From: Flavobacteriaceae bacterium NBU2973
Lineage (GTDB): Bacteria; Bacteroidota; Bacteroidia; Flavobacteriales; Flavobacteriaceae
Direction of reading: 5' to 3'
Assembly: GCA_026162565.1 (NCBI GenBank)
Contig: JAOEIQ010000006.1
Coordinates: forward strand, 124,001-188,000
Length of the DNA stretch: 64,000 nt
Below, one piece after another: positions 62,312 through 64,000 of the stretch (the first letter of the stretch is position 1; the number at the start of each line of letters is the position of its first letter). Under the pieces are notes generated by a model. The model did not search any database. It was given only the letters and a program-made list of their open reading frames with translations, and was not told the DNA's origin. The position numbers and the translations under genes were made by a program.

Positions 62312-62396
62312 ACAAAACCCACCCTTAAATTTTCATTAAGGATGGGAAAAAATTGCTATGAAAAAGAAAAATTACCGCTAATTTAGAATTAGCGAT
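62312..62396 (-). ncRNA. Candidate small RNA of about 85 nt
   Basis: On the minus strand, TATATTTG at 62401-62408 would start transcription near 62396. The RNA would open with a perfect 8-bp hairpin (CGCTAATT / AATTAGCG) and end with CCCATCCTTAA / TTAAGGGTGGG, a G/C-rich stem with one mismatch, followed by TTTTGTTTTT. The arrangement of promoter, stem and terminator without an open frame suggests an sRNA, or a leader with an attenuator before the ABC genes. Confidence 0.35.
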
Positions 62397-62400
62397 AAAT

Positions 62401-62408
62401 CAAATATA
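62401..62408 (-). promoter_or_regulatory. Bacteroidetes -7 element (TATATTTG) of the candidate small RNA
   Basis: Exact match to TAnnTTTG on the minus strand, 7 bases ahead of the first hairpin of the candidate RNA and 172 bases ahead of the ABC gene. Confidence 0.45.
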
Positions 62409-62503
62409 CAAATATTCTTAAACAAACCTTTATTATTAATAATTATTATTACTATTAATCAGCTTATATTGGTAAAACATTGTAGTATTTTATTTACAAA
62501 GAA

Positions 62504-62533
62504 TAAAAAAATCCACTAGTTATAGTGAATTTT
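62504..62533 (-). terminator. Terminator of the grpE-dnaJ operon
   Basis: Read on the minus strand: AAAATTCACTA-TAAC-TAGTGGATTTT followed by more T residues, one mismatch in the stem, 21 bases after the dnaJ stop. Confidence 0.65.
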
Positions 62534-62553
62534 GTTTAATGCTCATAATGGTA

Positions 62554-63669
62554 TTAAGAGAACATATCTTTAACTTTTTCAAAAAAGGATTTATCAGTAC
62601 TTTCTGGTTTAGGCTGGAAGTGTTCGTCTTCTTTCATTTTCTCAAAAAAGTCTTTTTGCTGCTTGCTTAATGTTTTTGGTGTCCAAACATTTACATGTAC
62701 TAGTAAATCTCCTTTACCATAACCATTTATACTTGGTATACCTTTGCCTCGTAAACGCAATATTTTACCAGATTGAACTCCAGCTTCTACTTTTATTCTA
62801 ACTTTACCTGTAACTGTATCTATATCTTTTGAGGTTCCTAATACAGCATCAGGTAAACTTATATACATATCATAATGCAAATTATCACCTTCTCGTTTTA
62901 ATGTTGGATGATCTTCTTCTTGAATGGCTACTAATAAATCACCTGAAATGCCATTTCCCGGAGCAGCATTACCTTTTCCAGAAACCTTTAATTGCATACC
63001 ATCTACAACTCCAGCTGGAATTTTAATCGACACTGTATCCTCCTCAATTTTTAAACCTTGAGCGTCTGCTTCAGCTGGTTTTTTATCGATTATTTGGCCA
63101 GCTCCACCACAAGTGTTACAAGGTGAAGCCGTTTGCATACGTCCTAAAATGGTATTTGTTACTCTAGTAACTTGTCCTGAACCATTACAAGTTGTACATG
63201 TTTTATAACTTACACCTGGCGCTTGAACCTTTCGTTTTACTTTTATTTTTTTCTCAACACCATTTGCAATTTCTTCAAGAGTAAGTTTAACACGAACTCT
63301 TAAATTACTGCCCTTTATTACACGTCTTCCTTGAGAGCCTCCAAAACCACCAAAGCCTCCTCCAAAGGCACCACCAAAAATATCTCCAAATTGACTGAAT
63401 ATGTCGTCCATATTCATACCTCCACCACCAAAACCTCCGGCACCTTCAAAAGCAGCATGGCCAAATTGATCATAACGTGCTTTTTTATCAGCATCACTTA
63501 ATACCTCGTAAGCTTCAGCAGCTTTCTTGAATTTTTCTTCGGCTTCTTTATCATCAGGGTTTTTATCAGGATGATATTTTAATGCCATCTTACGATAGGC
63601 TTTTTTTATCTCTGCAGCAGATGCACTTTTGTTAACACCTAATATTTCGTAATAATCTTGTTTTGCCAT
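62554..63669 (-). CDS. dnaJ: Chaperone DnaJ with a two-repeat zinc domain
   Basis: 371 residues. J domain with HPD at 33-35, a Gly/Phe-rich region (about 72-115), then the cysteine-rich domain, which holds only CTTCNGSG and CNTCGGAG instead of four CxxCxGxG repeats, so one zinc site at most. C-terminal substrate domains ([40 protein letters not shown]) are normal. It delivers clients to DnaK and stimulates its ATPase. It follows grpE by 30 bp. Confidence 0.95.
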   Translation of the reverse strand: MAKQDYYEILGVNKSASAAEIKKAYRKMALKYHPDKNPDDKEAEEKFKKAAEAYEVLSDADKKARYDQFGHAAFEGAGGFGGGGMNMDDIFSQFGDIFGGAFGGGFGGFGGSQGRRVIKGSNLRVRVKLTLEEIANGVEKKIKVKRKVQAPGVSYKTCTTCNGSGQVTRVTNTILGRMQTASPCNTCGGAGQIIDKKPAEADAQGLKIEEDTVSIKIPAGVVDGMQLKVSGKGNAAPGNGISGDLLVAIQEEDHPTLKREGDNLHYDMYISLPDAVLGTSKDIDTVTGKVRIKVEAGVQSGKILRLRGKGIPSINGYGKGDLLVHVNVWTPKTLSKQQKDFFEKMKEDEHFQPKPESTDKSFFEKVKDMFS

Positions 63670-63699
63670 GTTTTATAATTAGAGTTGCCTCTTAAATAT

Positions 63700-64000
63700 T
63701 TATTGTCCTACAACTACTTTAGGATATCTAATAACCTTTTCTCCTAGTTTATAGCCTTTTTCTATGATATCGATTATTTTACCTTTCATATCATCATTAG
63801 GAGCAGGGACTTGAGTTACTGCTTGATGATCTTCAGCATCAAAGACATCACCTTTTTCTACTTTAACAACAGTTAGACCTTTTTGTTCTAAAGTTGTCAA
63901 TAGTTTTTGATAAATAAGCATCACACCTTTTCTTAATTCTTCTGCTTCTTTATCGTCTTCTATGTGACTTAAAGCACGTTCAAAATCATCTAAAACGGGT
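63700..64000 (-). CDS. grpE: Nucleotide exchange factor GrpE, C-terminal part (start outside window)
   Basis: The frame enters from the right edge as PVLDDFERALSHIED, the usual GrpE helix end, and continues with LRKGVMLIYQKLLTTLEQKGLTVV and the beta domain ending GYKLGEKVIRYPKVVVGQ. About 99 residues are present; the ATG within (63924) is an internal Met. GrpE exchanges ADP for ATP on DnaK. Order grpE-dnaJ is the common one. Confidence 0.93.
   Translation of the reverse strand, partial: PVLDDFERALSHIEDDKEAEELRKGVMLIYQKLLTTLEQKGLTVVKVEKGDVFDAEDHQAVTQVPAPNDDMKGKIIDIIEKGYKLGEKVIRYPKVVVGQ

Larger units (their letters stand above)
62230..62553. other. 324-bp gene-free stretch between the ABC operon and dnaJ
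   Basis: Very A/T-rich, without convincing coding sequence. It holds the dnaJ terminator (62504-62533), a consensus promoter element at 62401-62408, two further hairpins (62376-62394 and 62318-62346) and the ABC operon promoter motif. Confidence 0.7.

Noticed and set aside
1-64000. tRNA, rRNA, tmRNA, phage genes, transposases
   Set aside because: I looked between all genes and saw no cloverleaf-sized G/C-rich segments, no rRNA sequence and no transposase or integrase frame; a tRNAscan run would settle it.

Overview
The window is a low-GC, gene-dense bacterial chromosome segment from a member of the Bacteroidota, most likely a marine-type Flavobacteriaceae. The evidence is the set of proteins and orders typical of that family (DUF6090 proteins, a DnaJ with two instead of four zinc repeats, a cysteine-less C4-type ribbon protein, the order ftsH-LUD-cdsA-psd-ACBP), the weak Shine-Dalgarno signals, and many copies of the Bacteroidetes -7 promoter element TAnnTTTG just upstream of genes. 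I saw no rRNA, tRNA, CRISPR array, prophage or intact insertion sequence.

Layout. 1-3.6 kb: end of the trp biosynthetic operon (trpB partial, trpA), then small housekeeping genes (DUF1801, VF530-type, uracil-DNA-glycosylase-like, yaaA). 3.8-7.4 kb: RluD-type pseudouridine synthase and a PASTA protein divergent from ddl and coaD, with a four-helix-bundle gene flanked by inverted repeats lodged between the last two. 7.5-14.5 kb: SulP transporter, M14 peptidase lipoprotein, a DUF5677-like gene, Nudix hydrolase, pyrE, SRPBCC protein, birA. 14.6-19.4 kb: rsfS, ftsH, LUD protein, cdsA, psd and acyl-CoA-binding protein, which is a protein-quality and phospholipid block. 19.4-28.7 kb: valS, DUF1573 protein, PDZ aspartyl protease, aminotransferase, murB, an ECF sigma/anti-sigma pair, aquaporin. 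28.9-39.3 kb: a coupled operon of small cysteine-rich protein, glycosyltransferase, ECF sigma and NRAMP-like transporter; lipA, gapdh, a TPR hybrid histidine kinase, lpxK, a Nif3-like protein and a coiled-coil protein with a degenerate zinc ribbon. 39.4-43.1 kb: msrA, orphan secreted proteins, methyltransferase, CDGSH protein, with several palindromic intergenic elements.

43.2-55.6 kb is the most distinctive part. It holds nearly all of the kynurenine branch of tryptophan catabolism: kynureninase, kynurenine 3-monooxygenase, a RidA-type deaminase, 2-aminomuconate semialdehyde dehydrogenase, 3-hydroxyanthranilate dioxygenase and ACMS decarboxylase, plus an SDR lacking its catalytic Tyr/Lys and a SAM methyltransferase. 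The cluster is split by three different palindromic repeat elements, a tandem array of four DUF6090 membrane proteins with near-constant N-termini and divergent C-termini, and a GIY-YIG gene bracketed by 26-bp inverted repeats. Tryptophan dioxygenase and kynurenine formamidase are not in the window.

55.6-64 kb (mostly minus strand): M28 peptidase, PPK2, a sigma-54 activator lacking a DNA-binding domain, MscS channel, an ABC-2 exporter pair, a candidate small RNA, dnaJ and the 3' part of grpE. All functions are inferred from sequence motifs read by eye; no database search was run.
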